From Prillingera fragicola (taxonomy: Eukaryota; Basidiomycota; Tremellomycetes; Trichosporonales; Trichosporonaceae): a stretch of DNA of 64,000 nt. Both the position numbers and the translations under genes were made by a program. The stretch is taken from NCBI GenBank assembly GCA_002335605.1, contig BEDY01000003.1:62001-126000 (forward strand), given 5' to 3'. Of the stretch, positions 33,911 to 46,380 are shown piece by piece (position 1 is the stretch's first letter; every line of letters begins with the position of its first letter). The notes under the pieces are model-generated. The model did not search any database and was not told the DNA's origin. It saw nothing but the letters and a program-made list of their open reading frames with translations.

Positions 33911-34528
33911 ATGGTCCAAGGCGTCCACATCCCCGGCCTCCCGCCACTCCACTGGGAGAACCGACCTGGCCGCGCGTCTGTCGAGCAAGGCACTCTGTGC
34001 ATTCTAGCCCCGCACAACACCGACTGGGTCGTGTCCCCGCTCGACCTGTCCGCGACGCACAACGCCCCTGCTCTCGGTTTCTCCGCGCCGGATCACACCT
34101 TTTCCCTCTCGGCGCGCGTCAGCGTCCAGACCTGGCAGCGCACGACGTTTGATGCCCCCGTGCTCGTCGTCTGGCGTGATCCGCAACACTACGCCAAGCT
34201 CTGCTTTGAGCAGTCACCGACAGGCGACGTCGGGCCAGTGTCGGTGGTGACGGATGGTGGCCCAAGCGACGACGCCAATGCCTACACTGTCGACGGCGAT
34301 CATATGTGGCTCCGCGTCAGTCGCGTCGGCGAAGACGCCGCAGCGTGGGCGTTTCACGCGAGCGTCGACGGAAAATGGTGGGACTTTGTGCGTGTCTTCC
34401 GTCTTGGAGGCGAGGGCGAGTTGAACGTCGGCTTTCTAGCGCAGTGTCCTACAGGGACTGGGTGCGCCGCCGTCTTCGACGAGATTGTACTTGGGGATGC
34501 GCCAACCAACCTGCGTGATGGCAGCTAG
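33911..34528 (+). CDS. DUF1349 (Ree1-like, concanavalin-A-like fold) protein, 205 aa
   Basis: Single exon. The frame extends upstream to a GTG, but the first ATG is at 33911 (MVQGVHIPGLPPLHW). Beta-rich protein with the DUF1349 pattern: FSLSARVSV, TFDAPVLVVWRD, YAKLCFEQSP..GPVSVVT, WLRVSRVG, FHASVDGKWWDFVRVF, NVGFLAQCPTG. This is the jelly-roll-like domain of yeast Ree1 (regulation of enolase) and many bacterial proteins. Function is unknown; carbohydrate binding is possible from the fold. No signal peptide. Confidence 0.85.
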   Translation: MVQGVHIPGLPPLHWENRPGRASVEQGTLCILAPHNTDWVVSPLDLSATHNAPALGFSAPDHTFSLSARVSVQTWQRTTFDAPVLVVWRDPQHYAKLCFEQSPTGDVGPVSVVTDGGPSDDANAYTVDGDHMWLRVSRVGEDAAAWAFHASVDGKWWDFVRVFRLGGEGELNVGFLAQCPTGTGCAAVFDEIVLGDAPTNLRDGS

Positions 34529-35378
34529 GTGGGTGAATCGCTGTGCGCAGCACCTCCGCCGTCGGCTGGGACGTGACTCGCCGCTGCGAGCTCGACACGG
34601 AGTTGGTGCCAGCAACAAGGCTTACCCACCAACCACCTCGACTTCGTACAGCCCCGCGATTCGCAACCTCGTTTACAGCCGTCAGGTTCGGCAGAACCGC
34701 CAAGCCTCCAGGCTTATGGACCGAACTGCTGGCCCCGGACCTACTCGTGGCCAGCAGATCGTTTGTCAACAAGCACTGAGCCCGGCTGCTCTGTCAACTC
34801 TCGCACGACCTAACGGTCTGAGCAATAATCCCTTAGGCGCACGAGCTGTCATCTCCACTATCGGCACGTCGAGCACCGTGTCGCTTGTGTACGCCACCTC
34901 ACGTCCTCACGGGCCGCGCCCGTCTTCCTGAGTCGGCTTCATCCTCCCCCGCCGACTTCCGCCATCGTGGGCCCCCCCAGCTCCAAAATGACCTTTCCCC
35001 ATGCCCTCTTAGATCGACCGGCCTTACATCTCACTCTGTCAGGCTCCAGCCCCGGCCTCCTCACCACCTTACCCCCCGGCTTTCGGCGCCACGTTCCTCG
35101 TAGCCGGTGTATGCATCCTAACGGGCCCTGCCAAGCAGCTTAACCCATTCCCAGCCAGTATCGTGGCCGCCAATGATGGCATTCCATGCGCCGGGCTTGG
35201 TGACGGAGCATATTGACAGCGAGAAGATTTCACCCGGCAGCCGTTACAGTTACATACAATGCCGCGGAGAGGAGAGCAGACCATGGCTAGCTGTCCATGT
35301 AGTTTGCACGAGAGTTGGAGCAGAAGACAAAAATGGAAACAAGGTAGGAGGGCAAAAATAAAATAGCAAAAGAATAAG
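34529..35378. other. Intergenic, nothing recognised
   Basis: About 850 bases between the DUF1349 gene and tRNA-Asp; no coding feature on either strand. Confidence 0.4.
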
Positions 35379-35450
35379 CTTCCTGTCGGGGAATCGAACC
35401 CCGATCTCCCGCGTGACAAGCGAGCATACTAACCGTTATACGAACAAGAA
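35379..35450 (-). tRNA. tRNA-Asp (GTC), intronless
   Basis: On the minus strand the acceptor TTCTTGT pairs with ACAGGAA (one G-T pair), with discriminator G. The D arm carries GTTAGTAT, the anticodon loop is CTTGTCA with anticodon GTC, and the T arm is CGGGG/CCCCG around TTCGATT. It is the only tRNA in the window without an intron. Confidence 0.93.
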
Positions 35451-35818
35451 CTTGATTGACAATAATGTTGAAATTTTATAAGCAGTCTCTTTCCCTACTC
35501 GGACACGTGGCAAGCATGCGTGATCTCTGTAGTTACCTCCACCGTCTCATACGCTGTACAAGTTGTCATGCTGCACCGGGTTTTGAGGGATATGGCTCTC
35601 GACGGGTTCTCTTGTTCATTGACATTTTGGGTGCGGGACCATGATCAGGTCTTGACGTCAGAGCAGGTCAGTATTTAGCGGAATTACCCGGTCGCTCGAT
35701 CCAAGTCGTCCACCCCGTATCCTCCTTCACATTTCTCGTTTACACTGCATCTCTTGCTCCACGGCCACGGGACTTGTCTCATTTCTTATCGACCTCTTCG
35801 TAACTCTTCTCAGCAACA
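35451..35818. promoter_or_regulatory. Upstream region of HRI1
   Basis: About 370 bases. Contains a C/T-rich leader just before the ATG at 35819; no gene-like frame. Confidence 0.35.
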
Positions 35819-36635
35819 ATGCCAGACGACTCCATGACCCCCGTCCGCGCCTCGACCCGCATCTCCATAGGCTGGGATGGCGCCCCCCACGACGAGGACA
35901 CAGACACTCTCACCCTCACGATCAACATCTACACGCTCGACCTGCGCGTCGGTATCAAAGGTCCAGCAAAGGGTGCTATTGATTGGGGAAGCGTAGCGTT
36001 TGTCAGCACCACCAACCTCAAGGACGGTACGTGTCGATTCTTCCCCACCTCCTCGTCGTCACAGGAGGGCAACATCCGAAGCTCCGACGAAGCGCGGCTG
36101 CTGACATGTGCTTTAAGTTGAGCAAGGCGCTAAGCCCATTCTGCGCTGGGACCACATCATTGACTCGCGTAACAGTGAGGAGGGCGACGAGGGTGCGTTC
36201 GAGGACCTGCCGAACGGCGATGTCCTCGAGACGGGTGCAATGGTCAACCCTGCCACCGGCAAAAAGGAATCGTACGAGGAGATCTGGCGGCGATACCCAG
36301 ACAGGGGTGAGTATTATGTGCTGGAGAGGTGTGATGGTCCGTGGGCTGCCGAGATCAAGCCCGGCTCGCACGGGGGGCCGGTGCAAAAGGCTTTCCTGGG
36401 CAGGATCGGTCCGCGCGCCCTGGGGCTTGCGCAGGACCGGGAGCGGTTCTGCGCCTACCGTGACGATCTGAAGGATCAAGCGTGGAGTAGGGTATACGAG
36501 TTTGCGTCGGGAGACGTTCTTCCTGGCGCGGCGGATGTTGACGCCGCGCTGAAAGAGGGCAAAGTGCTGGCAGAGGGGTCTATGGTCAGGATTGGGGAGA
36601 GTGAGTGGGTCGTGCGTGCTGCTGGAAGTGTGTAG
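35819..36635 (+). CDS. HRI1: HRI1 family protein (241 aa)
   Basis: Exons 35819-36026 and 36118-36635 join in frame; 241 aa is almost the length of the yeast protein. Markers of the family: RISIGWDG at the start, TLTLTINIYTLDLRV, PILRWDHIIDSR, and especially LETGAMVNPATGKKESYEEIW, which is the characteristic HRI1 block, followed by WVVRAAGSV at the end. Two lipocalin-like beta domains are known for the family. In yeast Hri1 associates with the kinase Hrr25; its role is not established. Cytosolic, no targeting signal. Confidence 0.88.
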
Positions 36636-38070
36636 TGCAGGATGTAAACAGGCATACTTGCATTTGTCAGAACGTGAAACTAATCATTGACAGTGGAATG
36701 GTAGGGTTGGCGCTAGCGGCACGAGTTGAGGAAATAGTGGCGAGCAACGAGTTCGGGGAGCCTCATTCAAATCAGTGTTGTAGTAGGAGGAAGTGGGATG
36801 GATGGGCTTCAGCAAAAGGTGTCTCGGCTCCAGATTTAAGCCTGGGCAGCCTGGGCAAGACTGGGGTTGTCCAAGAGGTTTTTGTAGCCCAGTGCGGCAG
36901 AAGCGAGCCATCACGGTGTGTCGTCCGTGTTGCTGAAAGACTTGGAAAAGGGGACGGTGGGGGTGTTGCCGGACCAGGTCATGGTGAGAATGTAGTGGTC
37001 AAGAGACGATACAGCATTGGTTGATCTGGGGCTGAATACGACCAAAGTAGCGGGCTCACTCAGAGCTACCTCAGATTCAACGGCCGCTCACACTTGAAAT
37101 GTACTTACCGTAACACGCTCAGACCATCGGCATGACTCCCACTGCCACTGACCCTTCATCTCACTGGGCTGGGCCCTCCAAAGTCCCACTCTATGACCAC
37201 CAAGATGCACTGGACAGCTTTGGCCACTCTGAGCTCAACACACATCGCAGTGGTAGCTGGGAGTGGCGGTCGTGCGTGGCGCAGGTGGGCAATAGCAGCA
37301 TGTGGGCATTGCGACTGTATCGCAGACAACCACCACACCTTCCCCCCACACTCCCCACAAGCACAAGGACCTGCTTCAACAGCCCACACTTGCCCGCACC
37401 TAACCCCGCATCCGCGCTCACACCAAACACGCCAAGCCACCTCGGGGTCGTATCCACGGCTCCCCCTCACAGGGTTTAGACTCCAGCATACCCTCCATTG
37501 CAGGACATCGTCATACCCTGTTCCAGCGCCAACGCAAAGCGCCGCCTACCCTAGCCCTGCTGGCCGTTATCGCTCGTAGCGCGTGGCGGTCTTGGCGGAT
37601 CACCGAGGGCCAGTGATATGCGTGCGGGTCATCTAGGCGTATCTCGCTGCTGTGGGGGTTGTGAGTGGTCAGCCTGCTGGTGGGCAGTGGGCCCCTGACC
37701 GCCCTGGCTGCAGCTGGCGTGGTTTGGCCGGTGGGTGTGCCGGTGCTAATGATTTGGTTCTTGCACAATGGCGCCCGGGGTGGTGATACATGCGCAGAAA
37801 TACTGCTACAACCTATTTAAACTAGTTTACGATGTCGTCGGGCTTGACTAGGTCGCGTCGCGGGAGCGCGTTCGTTTTGGTTTCTTTCAGAGATGGTCGT
37901 GTCCCAATGAGCACTGGCTATGGACAACTTGTTCTCTTGTGCTTCTTCTTCTTCTTCCTCTTGCTGCTTCTTCTTGATACTTCTTGTCGTCTTTCCTTCT
38001 TCTTGTCGTCCGTCCTCGTTGTGGACGTGGCAGACTCACTCACGCATACACACCAGTGCGTATGCGCGCA
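36636..38070. other. Intergenic, nothing firm (1.4 kb)
   Basis: Convergent spacer between HRI1 and the zinc-finger gene. Three open frames of 100-130 codons overlap on both strands near 37130-37580; they exclude one another and are Pro/His/Thr-rich, so are probably chance. A CTT-rich pyrimidine tract lies at about 37940-38010. Confidence 0.35.
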
Positions 38071-41000
38071 TCACTGCCCCTTGACCAACAACCTCAACAG
38101 CACATTCCTGCTCTCGTCCATGACACCCCTCCCGAGCGTGCCGGCAAGGTAGGCCGTGTAGGCCATGACGCCCGCACACCTGTTCTTGCCCGGCATGTCT
38201 GGCAAGTCGAACGGCGCCGCCTGGCCGAGCCTCGCGAGATAGTCCAAGGCGTCGCGGCGGGCGAGCGAGGGCTCAATCTTGACTTGCGGCGGGTTGGCCG
38301 TCGGCGAGGCGAGGGGGAGGATGTAGGGCTCCAGCAGCCTTGCGGGGCCTTCGAGGGCGGTCGAGTAGCTCCAGATGATGAGACTCGCAATGTAGAGACA
38401 CCACGGGATCACGCTGGGAGCAGTCATAAAGCGCGCTTCGTGGCTCCACTTGAAGACCTGCGACAGCAACTCAACCGCGGCCGAGCAGCTGTAGGCACCG
38501 TCCTGGGACCGGGCCCACGACACGACATAGGTACTCGCGTTGGCCCACTCGCCTGGCGAAATGGGTCTGCCGGCAATGTTGGATTCGCCCGCAAAGATGC
38601 GGATGGATTCCGTGTCGCTCAGCAACAGGATGCAGCCGAGGTGCGCAAACGGGATGCCGGTCCAGTAAATGTGCATGTCGAGGGGCGCGTCATCGTTGGC
38701 CAAGCGACGCGCAAACATGTCCTGGGTGTGGTCGCGGAACGCGCCAAAGGCGCGCCGGAGCGAGTCCTTCCAGTGCGTAATCTTGGATTCGTGGATCATG
38801 CTGAGGTCACCGAGGTCGCGCCAGAGTAGCGTCCAGGACACGGATATGAGGCCGTGAAGCAGGATCCACAGTTGCAGCTCTGACATGGACGCTGCAATGG
38901 CACCGCGGCCGGCAATCTCGCGGAGGGCGGTGCGAAAGCTTGGCGGCTGGCGAGCAGAGCGCTGAGCGCGGGACCAGGCGAATGGCTCGGTTGCAAACCA
39001 GGGGCCGTCGTCGGATGGCCAGTCAATCTGCACGGTGAAGCAGTGGACGAGCAGGTAGTCGCGGAAGATTGCCGCGCTCTCCGTGTCCATCATAAAGGCG
39101 AGCCAGCCGCAGCGCTTGCGTTCCTCGAGGGCGACCCATTCGAGCCAGTGGTCGAGAGGGTTGCGCGCCGAGGGGTGATCCGCAAAGGTGGGGAGAAACA
39201 CGCCGGCGAGACGGGCCATGATGATGCTCGGCGAGTGGAAGATTTGCGCCACGTCGTGCTCTTTCAACGAGCAGTATGAGCGCGAAAAGTGGTTGATGAG
39301 CAGAATGGTTTGGAGTGCTGCGATGGGAGCACGGGGTTCATCCTCCACGCGCTGACTGTCAGCGTCGCTCGAGCAAAGCGTGCCACAGTGGCGCTTGGCG
39401 AGACTTACCTCAAAGACCCTATGTCTGAGCCGCTTGTGGATCCTAGTCGCAATGCGGAAGCCGTCCTTGTCGTCGGCAAACGCGGTACCGATGCATAACA
39501 TGGTGAGCAAGAGGTCTGGCGGGAGGCGGCGATATCCAAGCGACGGGCGATGAATGATAGGGTAGAGCGGGGCAAAGTGCCTGCGAAAGTGTCAGGTTGC
39601 CGTCGATCGCCGCGTATGCAGAGAGTGCAAGTGGTGGGTGTTGAATGGGTGTAGGTGGGTGGTGATGAATGGGTGCAGCGTGTGGCCAGCCGGGGGCGAG
39701 CGGGTCACGTCGTCCGCGTCGCCTAACCGGCCAGCCCCACGCCGGCTCACTCACATGAAGTAGAGCTCGAGGTACAGCTTCATCTGGCCGAGGCTGAACG
39801 CCGGGCCGGTGAGGTCTTCGCGGGCGGCTCCTTCAAATAGGTCGAGAATCTCTCCGCGGGCGCGCGCGTCGAGCACCTCGGCGGGGGCAGGGAGTCGCCA
39901 GGTGCCGGCCTCGGACTCCCAGCTCTCTGGAAAGGAAGGATACGGGCTCTGGGCGCCTGTGAATGGGTCGGCGCGCGGGTGGGTCTGCGGTGGACCCCGC
40001 GAAGAGGATTTTGATTGCGATGAAGTCGGAGTGTTGACGTCGGCGTCTGGGTCGATGTCGTCGGGGTGGTCATGCTGATAACCCCGACTGTAGGCGGCGT
40101 GCAAGTCATGCCCGCCGCCGCCTGGATGGTGTCCGCCGGCCCAGGCCCGGCGCTCACCAAAACCCGCCTCGGCGTATTCGTGGGATCCGACGCCGGCGAG
40201 GGCTGATTCTTCTAGTTTAATGTCGACGGCACCTGGCAACTGCTGCTGCGGCCAGGAGCCGGGGGCACCACCGGACGAGTTGGCAATGTTGAAGAGCCAG
40301 CTGAAGAGGTCGTCCATGTTGTTGCCCGCTTCGTTGGTGGGGTTCCAGGTGTCGCCGAGCGGTGCGCCGGTGGGAGCCGGCGTGGTGTCAAAATGGACAC
40401 CATTGGCGGCAGGAGGGTAGACGCCGTTAGCGGCAGGGTGGACACCGTTGGCCTGGACAGGCTCGACGGGGTGGGGCGGGCCACCGTTGACGTGAACATT
40501 GTTCACACCATTCCACTCGTCGACACCCTTGGGGGTAAAGCTGAGCGTGCCAAGGGTCTCGGGGGTGGCTGCAAAAGCCGGCGCGAGGGGGAGGTCGAGA
40601 CTGGCACCAGCACGCGCAGGTCCCTGGTCCGCGCCGGGGTCTGTGGGCCGCGCAAAGCGGGCACTAGGCGACGAGGCAGTGTTGTTGTTGTTAGTCTGCT
40701 GGAGGGGCACGCGGCCGCCAAAGCGAGCGTCGAGATCGAGCGACGGCCGGGAGAAGCGCGTCGCACTGGACGGGAACTCGAGACGGTCGTCACTGTCTGA
40801 ACGCGCCAGGCGTCCGTCGAGGGTGATGCTGGGGTGGCCATGGGTGCCGTGCAGGATGCCGTTGTGGGTGCTGTGTCCATTGTGCTGGGGGTGGGTCGAG
40901 TGCTGCGGCGTGTACCTGATGGGCGAGTAGCGGTTGTTGTTGCTGCTCGACGAAGTGTACGACTGCGAGTGGTTGTGGTATGGCGGCCTGCGCTGCGGCG

Positions 41001-41496
41001 TGCTGCCGTCGTCGGACGAGGGAGAACCAGAGTCGGCGCTCTGACTGGGGGCCGAGGTGTGGTTGGTGGCCCGACGCTGAGGGCGGCGGCGCTTGCGAGG
41101 CACGAGCGCGTCCTCCTCGGCGATGGTGAGGGGTGCCGGTGCGTCGCCGTCGCTGCCTCGGCGAGACTTGCATGAAGTGCTGAGATGCTTGCGCAGGACG
41201 TCGGGCCGGGCGAATCCCTTGCCGCATGCTGGGCAGATGGACGCTGGACGGGTGTCTGCATGCAGTGAGCACAAAGGTGGAGGTGGGGGAAGGATGCGCC
41301 GAGTGGCTACGGTGATGCTTGGTGCAGACACCTCGGCTTGCAACCAAGCCATCCTAGCCTGTGCTGCTTTGGATTGTTGCTACTCACGGTTCAGCTCGTG
41401 ACGCTCGAGATAGTCTTTGCGAACGTAGCGCTTGGGGCAGTGCGAGCAGGCGTAGACGCGGTCGCCCGTGTCGCTGCCGGGCGACGGCGGCTGCAT
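38071..41496 (-). CDS. C2H2 zinc-finger transcription factor with fungal-specific TF domain (1020 aa)
   Basis: Exons 41388-41496, 39755-41255, 39409-39580 and 38071-39351 join in frame. The first finger is YACSHCPKRYVRKDYLERH then ELNH (C-x2-C-x12-H-x3-H) and is split by intron 1. The second, CPACGKGFARPDVLRKHLS then TSC, ends in Cys (C2HC). A basic patch PRKRRRPQRR is a likely nuclear signal. Residues about 70-500 are low complexity (Ser/Pro/Asn/Gly, probably activating). The C-terminal 480 residues are the Fungal_trans domain typical of zinc-cluster regulators: HFAPLYPIIHRPSL, then VEDEPRAPIAALQTILLINH and WLEWVALEERKRCGW. C2H2 plus Fungal_trans is a known fungal combination. Target genes unknown. 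Confidence 0.9.
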
Positions 41497-44400
41497 GGCC
41501 TGGGCTGTGCGAGTGGGTGGTATGGTGAAGTGTTGGATGGGGGGGGTAGGCGGCGAGGGGGCAGGGAGGGATAGTGGTCACGACGGCGGCGGCAGCTGCG
41601 TAGGCTGGGGGTAGAATGCGCCGGCGTTGAGCTCGTGGCAGGTGGGTGACGATGAGCAGTGTGTTTTTGGATGATAGGTGGTGGTAGTGGTGGATAGTGC
41701 AGAAGCAAGAGCAGGGATACGACCACAGGAGCAGTAATGTGTGGCTGAGAGCGTGAGGGAGGGCCAGGGAAGGGCCGAGGGAGGGGCAGGAGACGAGAAG
41801 AGAAGAGGGTTGGGGGATGTTGGATCAAGAAGAATGCCGGTGTTATCAAGTACTTTGGACCTGTCGGCATCTCGACTTTGCACTGTCCGATCCTGTTCTT
41901 TCTTTCTCCCTCCTATGCATCCACTACACGCCCTTGAGCGTTGTGCCCCTCACACTGTCACTGCTATGCTCTGTGCCATGCTTCGTGCGCCCCTCGCTGT
42001 CTGTGTAGGCCATGCATCGGTCCTCTCATCGCCGCTCGGCAGTGTAGACTGTCGTCTAAACCAACCATCCGGCCAGGTCGGCGGAGGGCGGTCATGAAAC
42101 GGAACAATGTCCTTGCCCGTCACTTGCCTGGATATCCGTTCTTCCCTGTTACGCCTCCTTCTTCTCCCCTCATGCCCTCTTCTGCCCTCTGCCCTCCTCC
42201 CCCCCCCGCCCCGGCAATTGACCCGGCGTGGCGACTCCCTTAGGAATGCCACAGCAACGCCTTGGACGTCTCGTTGCCGGCAGGGCCGTCGCTGCGGTGC
42301 CCCCACGGCGCTCCTTCTCTCTCTCTCGTGCCCCTTTGCGTCTAGTAGCGTGGACGCGCTTAACGGCTGCCGCACGCCGAGCCGCAGTTGTGCCTCGGAT
42401 CTGACAAGGCTGCATGCTCCCTGGAATCACCCCGCTAGGTCGGGTCCCTGTCGCCGTACCACTATCTCGTTTCCTCTGGCTGCTGCCATCCATCCACTCC
42501 ATCCAACGCTCATGCATCCCTAGCAGCTGGCCCTACAGCCCCAATCTGCGCCTCCAACACCCCCAGCGCTGTCTCAAGTAGTGCTCTTGAACAGCAAAGC
42601 CAAAGCAGAGGAGCAGACACTGCCTGTCGGACGACCCGACGTGGACTCAGGAACTAGTTGCAGCCAGGCAGAGCACCATCCACACCTGGCCAGCAAAAAA
42701 CATTTGATAGCAACGATACGCGCGGCAACGGCGCACCACCTCCAGAGCGAGTCCTTCGCCTCGGAAAAACATACCCCTAATGCGCCAGCACAACTCTGAC
42801 CGTGTCCGCACATACGATGGCGTTCTTGGCTCTCATGTGACTGGGATTATGCAGTTGGAACAACCCCAGAGCATGGCACAAGACCCGGTGCCAGTGATCG
42901 ACGGAACGCGGGGGCCGAGACTCTTGTGACAAACGATCAGCAGCAGCATTGCTTTTCTTCTTTTCTTGCATGACAGTAGTGGCCAGCTCGTCGCGTACGC
43001 GGCACTGCTCGGCTCCCCCTGGCGTTTGCTGGCGTCGTCGCTGCGTGTCGCTTGTAACAATCATGGTGGTAGTGAATCTAGGCGAGACCCCGCGCCGGAC
43101 ATGACCGGCCCGATACCGGAATGTCCGTCCCCTTGACTGGCCTCTCCACTCAATTGACTCGCCTCCATGCATCCACCTGCACCAAGCTGACGCCTGGGAG
43201 CTGGAGACGCATGGTGCATACGCCAGCAGGGAACACTCCTTCCACAACCCTTGCAGCAGGGAGGCAAGAGAACGCCCCACAGCCAAGCGCACGCATCAGC
43301 CAATTCCAGCAGATCCAACTACCCCTCGGCACCAATCTCCCGGGCGCCGAGACCGGCTCCCATCGGTCCCTCGGCGCAGTCCCTGCCGAGCATGCCGAAC
43401 CGCCCACGGCGCTTGTTCCCCCCACCCCGCAGCGTGCAATCGGTGCCGCCCTGCCCCGCAGATGACGCCTGGATGCGCCGAGAATGCGGGGGGTAGGATA
43501 TCACCGAGGACGCGGGCGGGAGGGGCGGGCCGGCGTGTGCGTGTCTGGAGACGATTGTGGTTGTGGCAGGGAGGTCACGGGTGAGGCGGCTGGGAGTAGA
43601 GTTTGGGACGTGATCTGCATTGGGGATGTGCGTGACTGCGGGAACGCGTCCTGGGACCGTTGTCTGCGTCGTCGCTGTCGCTGCTAGCAGTAGAGGTGGT
43701 TGTTGCGGGGGGAGGAGAGGAATGTGACGAGTGTAATAATGGTGCCTGGGGTATAGGCGAGGATAGCGACGTTTATCCGTAGATCCCGCTGACGATCATT
43801 CTCGTACGTACTCTCTCTCTTTGTTGGCAGAGCGCGTGACCATGCATGGTGAGTGATTGAAGGCTGGACCGGGGAATGGCGAGGGTGGTTGCCTCGGTCG
43901 GTAGATTGACTGGCTGGGGTGGCGAGTCTGGCCCGGTAGATACCTTGCTGAAGCGGTCAGTCGCAGTGTGGTGGTGAGTGGTGGAGGCTATGGTCAGGCC
44001 TCGACAGCATCGACAACCAACAGGCCGCTAAACCTGCAACTAGCAGGCCGCGAAAGCTGATGGTCGATGCAGTGGAGACGGCGAGGGGGATACACTTCGT
44101 CGAGCACAATGCCACTCGGGTTATATGCACGCAGACCACCATGCCCACCACGTCGACCCAAGGACGGAGAAAGGCTCCAGCCCAATGTCCCGACCAAAGT
44201 GCCGATGGTTCCTCCAGCCAGCTGTAACTGTTCTAGCTCGACGGTACGCAGAGAGGGGTACGAGGCCCGAACTCGAGCTGAAACAGCTAGCATAAACAAT
44301 AAGTATGCATCCTAGCCCACCTACCATGGCATCGGAGCTCACAAGAGACGAGCACGCCACCGACGCGCCGCAGTCCCAGCCCACCTACTCCCTCAGCCTA

Positions 44401-46259
44401 CCGCTAGAAAGCTACGCTCCAGGCTCACAGATATGAGGAGCTGAGGCGGGGTCAGACTCGCATTAGTGTGATCTCACCCGGCTGACGCGCCGTGTCAACA
44501 TGGTCGCCTAGGTGGGCAGCGTGTGGGCTAGGGATCGGCGTTGGCGTCACGGGTGTTCGACGGAGTGTGGGCAGCTAGAGACTGGGTCTGGCTGGGTCTG
44601 GGGCTGGGTCTGGAACCAGCCTTATGGCTTGCAGAGATGCGCTGGCGCGTCCTGCTGACCACATACGGCGCGGCCGTGGCGTCGCTGCCACCTTCCCCGC
44701 CAACGTCGGGTGACAACCGCAGCTGTCTCTTGACAGCCTCGACTAACGTCCAGTCCAACTGACGTCGCCACAGCCATACCAGAAACATGCCACAAAGCGA
44801 TGCACAGCCATGGAGGAGGAGATCGCTGTCGGCATCCGCGACGCCGGCAAGCAAGAAACACGCAAGGTGGCACTTCTCGATGATGGGACATAAGTCCAAC
44901 CCGGGCGCTGGGCGATGGGGCATGTCGCGTCTGCATGTAGAGTCGCGGCCTCCTCTCTCCTGGGCCAGGCTGAGTCGAGGAGGGCGTGCTGGTCCTCGGC
45001 TGTGGGCTACCTGTGCCCCCGGGTCTCGGAAGGTCGCTGAGCGGTTATCCGTTTGTCGTCTCGGCGCTGGGTTGTGTCTGGGCGTGATGAGGCGTCTCGG
45101 CTGTCGTGTCGCCGCCTGTGCCACCGGTGGGCGTCTCGGCATGTCGATGCCGTGTCTGTGGTGTGTGGCGGCTCCGGGGTGCCGGTCGTTTGGACTCTGG
45201 GTATGAGTGACGAACGTGTCGATCTGGGCGTGCAGATCACGCCCAATGGGGCGGTCGAAGACGCCTCGGATATGGGCAGAACATGTCCGCACGCAAACTT
45301 TGTGAGAGAGTCGAGGAGCCTGGTGGTCATGTCGGGGCCAGGGGGTAGCGCTTATCGCCAACTAACGCCCAGCCTGTGGACAGGGGGCGACTGATCTGCG
45401 ACATGGCTGTGGCCTCTTGTTCCAGGCGTCGGTAGGTCAGCCGGCATTCCCAGTGCCGGAAGGGGATGCACGGATGCCGCTTGTGCTTGGGTGTCGCTTG
45501 GCGTTTATTGATCTGCAGCGTGTGAGCAATGTGCGTACATGTACGGCATGGATGATGGGTACCTGTGCATCAGCTTTGAAGTGTGTGGGCAAGTGCTAGG
45601 CAGTTTGTCAAGTGCTAGGCAGTTTATATCAACAAGCGCGCTGAATAAAAGAAATGGTGAATAAGTCTATGGAACATCAGGGTCGCGCAGCCTTGCTCAA
45701 GTGGCCAGTGGCTCCGGTCTGTGCATCGACTTGGCTGACTGGAGGAAAGCCATAGGTTTTATAAGTAGGACATTTTGAGCATCTGCCCAATGCTGTGACT
45801 CGGGTACCCAGAGTCTGGGCCAGTCGCACAGGCCAAGCCATTGACCGTGAATGGGGTTTGCGCGAGGCTGTTCAAAGGATCACCCTTATGCCCCGAGAGC
45901 ATCGGCGGCTGGATTCATCCACATGTTCTTTTCGAAACGTTTAATCTGCATGAAAATGGCTTGCCTCTGTGTCCCTTGGGTTTCGTCCAGCCAATGTTGA
46001 AAGACTTTGACCACTCATCACAATGGTTAACCCTCGTTTCAAGTCCTCACGGTGATGAGAAACACACACTTGTTTTGACCTAGCACTGCAGTGACTTGGT
46101 CATCAGCAAAAAGCAATGCACCCAAAAATTCTCCCTCTCAACTTCACGGCCAGTCACGTCTGGCAAAACATGCAAAATATGCGCGCTGTTCATCACTGAT
46201 GACCAGCTCTTCGTTTACTGATGCCCTGCCCATTGCCTTCAGCGGCTCTTGGCAGTACT
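41497..46259. other. Gene-poor stretch (4.8 kb)
   Basis: No gene I can defend. It includes the upstream region of the zinc-finger gene, a C-rich run near 42196-42212, and an ATG-led 36-codon frame at 44328-44438 with an acceptable start context. It also has a 277-codon minus-strand frame (44528-45361) that opens with TTG and has no domain. It could hold long leaders, an ncRNA, or genes too small or too fragmented for me to see. Confidence 0.4.
45590..45626. repeat. Short tandem duplication
   Basis: The 17-base sequence CAAGTGCTAGGCAGTTT occurs twice in tandem with a 2-base GT linker (45590-45606 and 45609-45625). Function unknown; probably a slippage duplication. Confidence 0.6.
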
Positions 46260-46277
46260 ATGAGTTTATAAACTCAT
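46260..46277. promoter_or_regulatory. 18-bp perfect palindrome with TATAAA core
   Basis: ATGAGTTTATAAACTCAT reads the same on both strands and contains a TATA box. It lies about 105 bases upstream of the first CxxC micro-protein gene (46381) and is probably its core promoter. Confidence 0.5.
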
Positions 46278-46380
46278 GGTGATGGGTAGGGATGAGCTCA
46301 TCAACGACCTCCAGCACACACCATTGCATACAGCACACCACAAAGGCCGCGACACACACACCTGTCACACAATCATAATC

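Noticed and set aside
37132..37579. Three 100-130 codon frames in the spacer between HRI1 and the zinc-finger gene
   Set aside because: They overlap on both strands, are Pro/His/Thr-rich and have no recognisable start context or domain.
37940..38010. CTT-rich tract as a possible trinucleotide-repeat locus
   Set aside because: The repeats are interrupted and lie just 3' of a stop codon; most likely ordinary low-complexity flank.
44528..45361. 277-codon minus-strand open frame with one hydrophobic segment
   Set aside because: It opens with TTG, has no domain, is Arg/His/Pro-rich as GC-rich noncoding frames often are, and overlaps a plus-strand frame of similar length.
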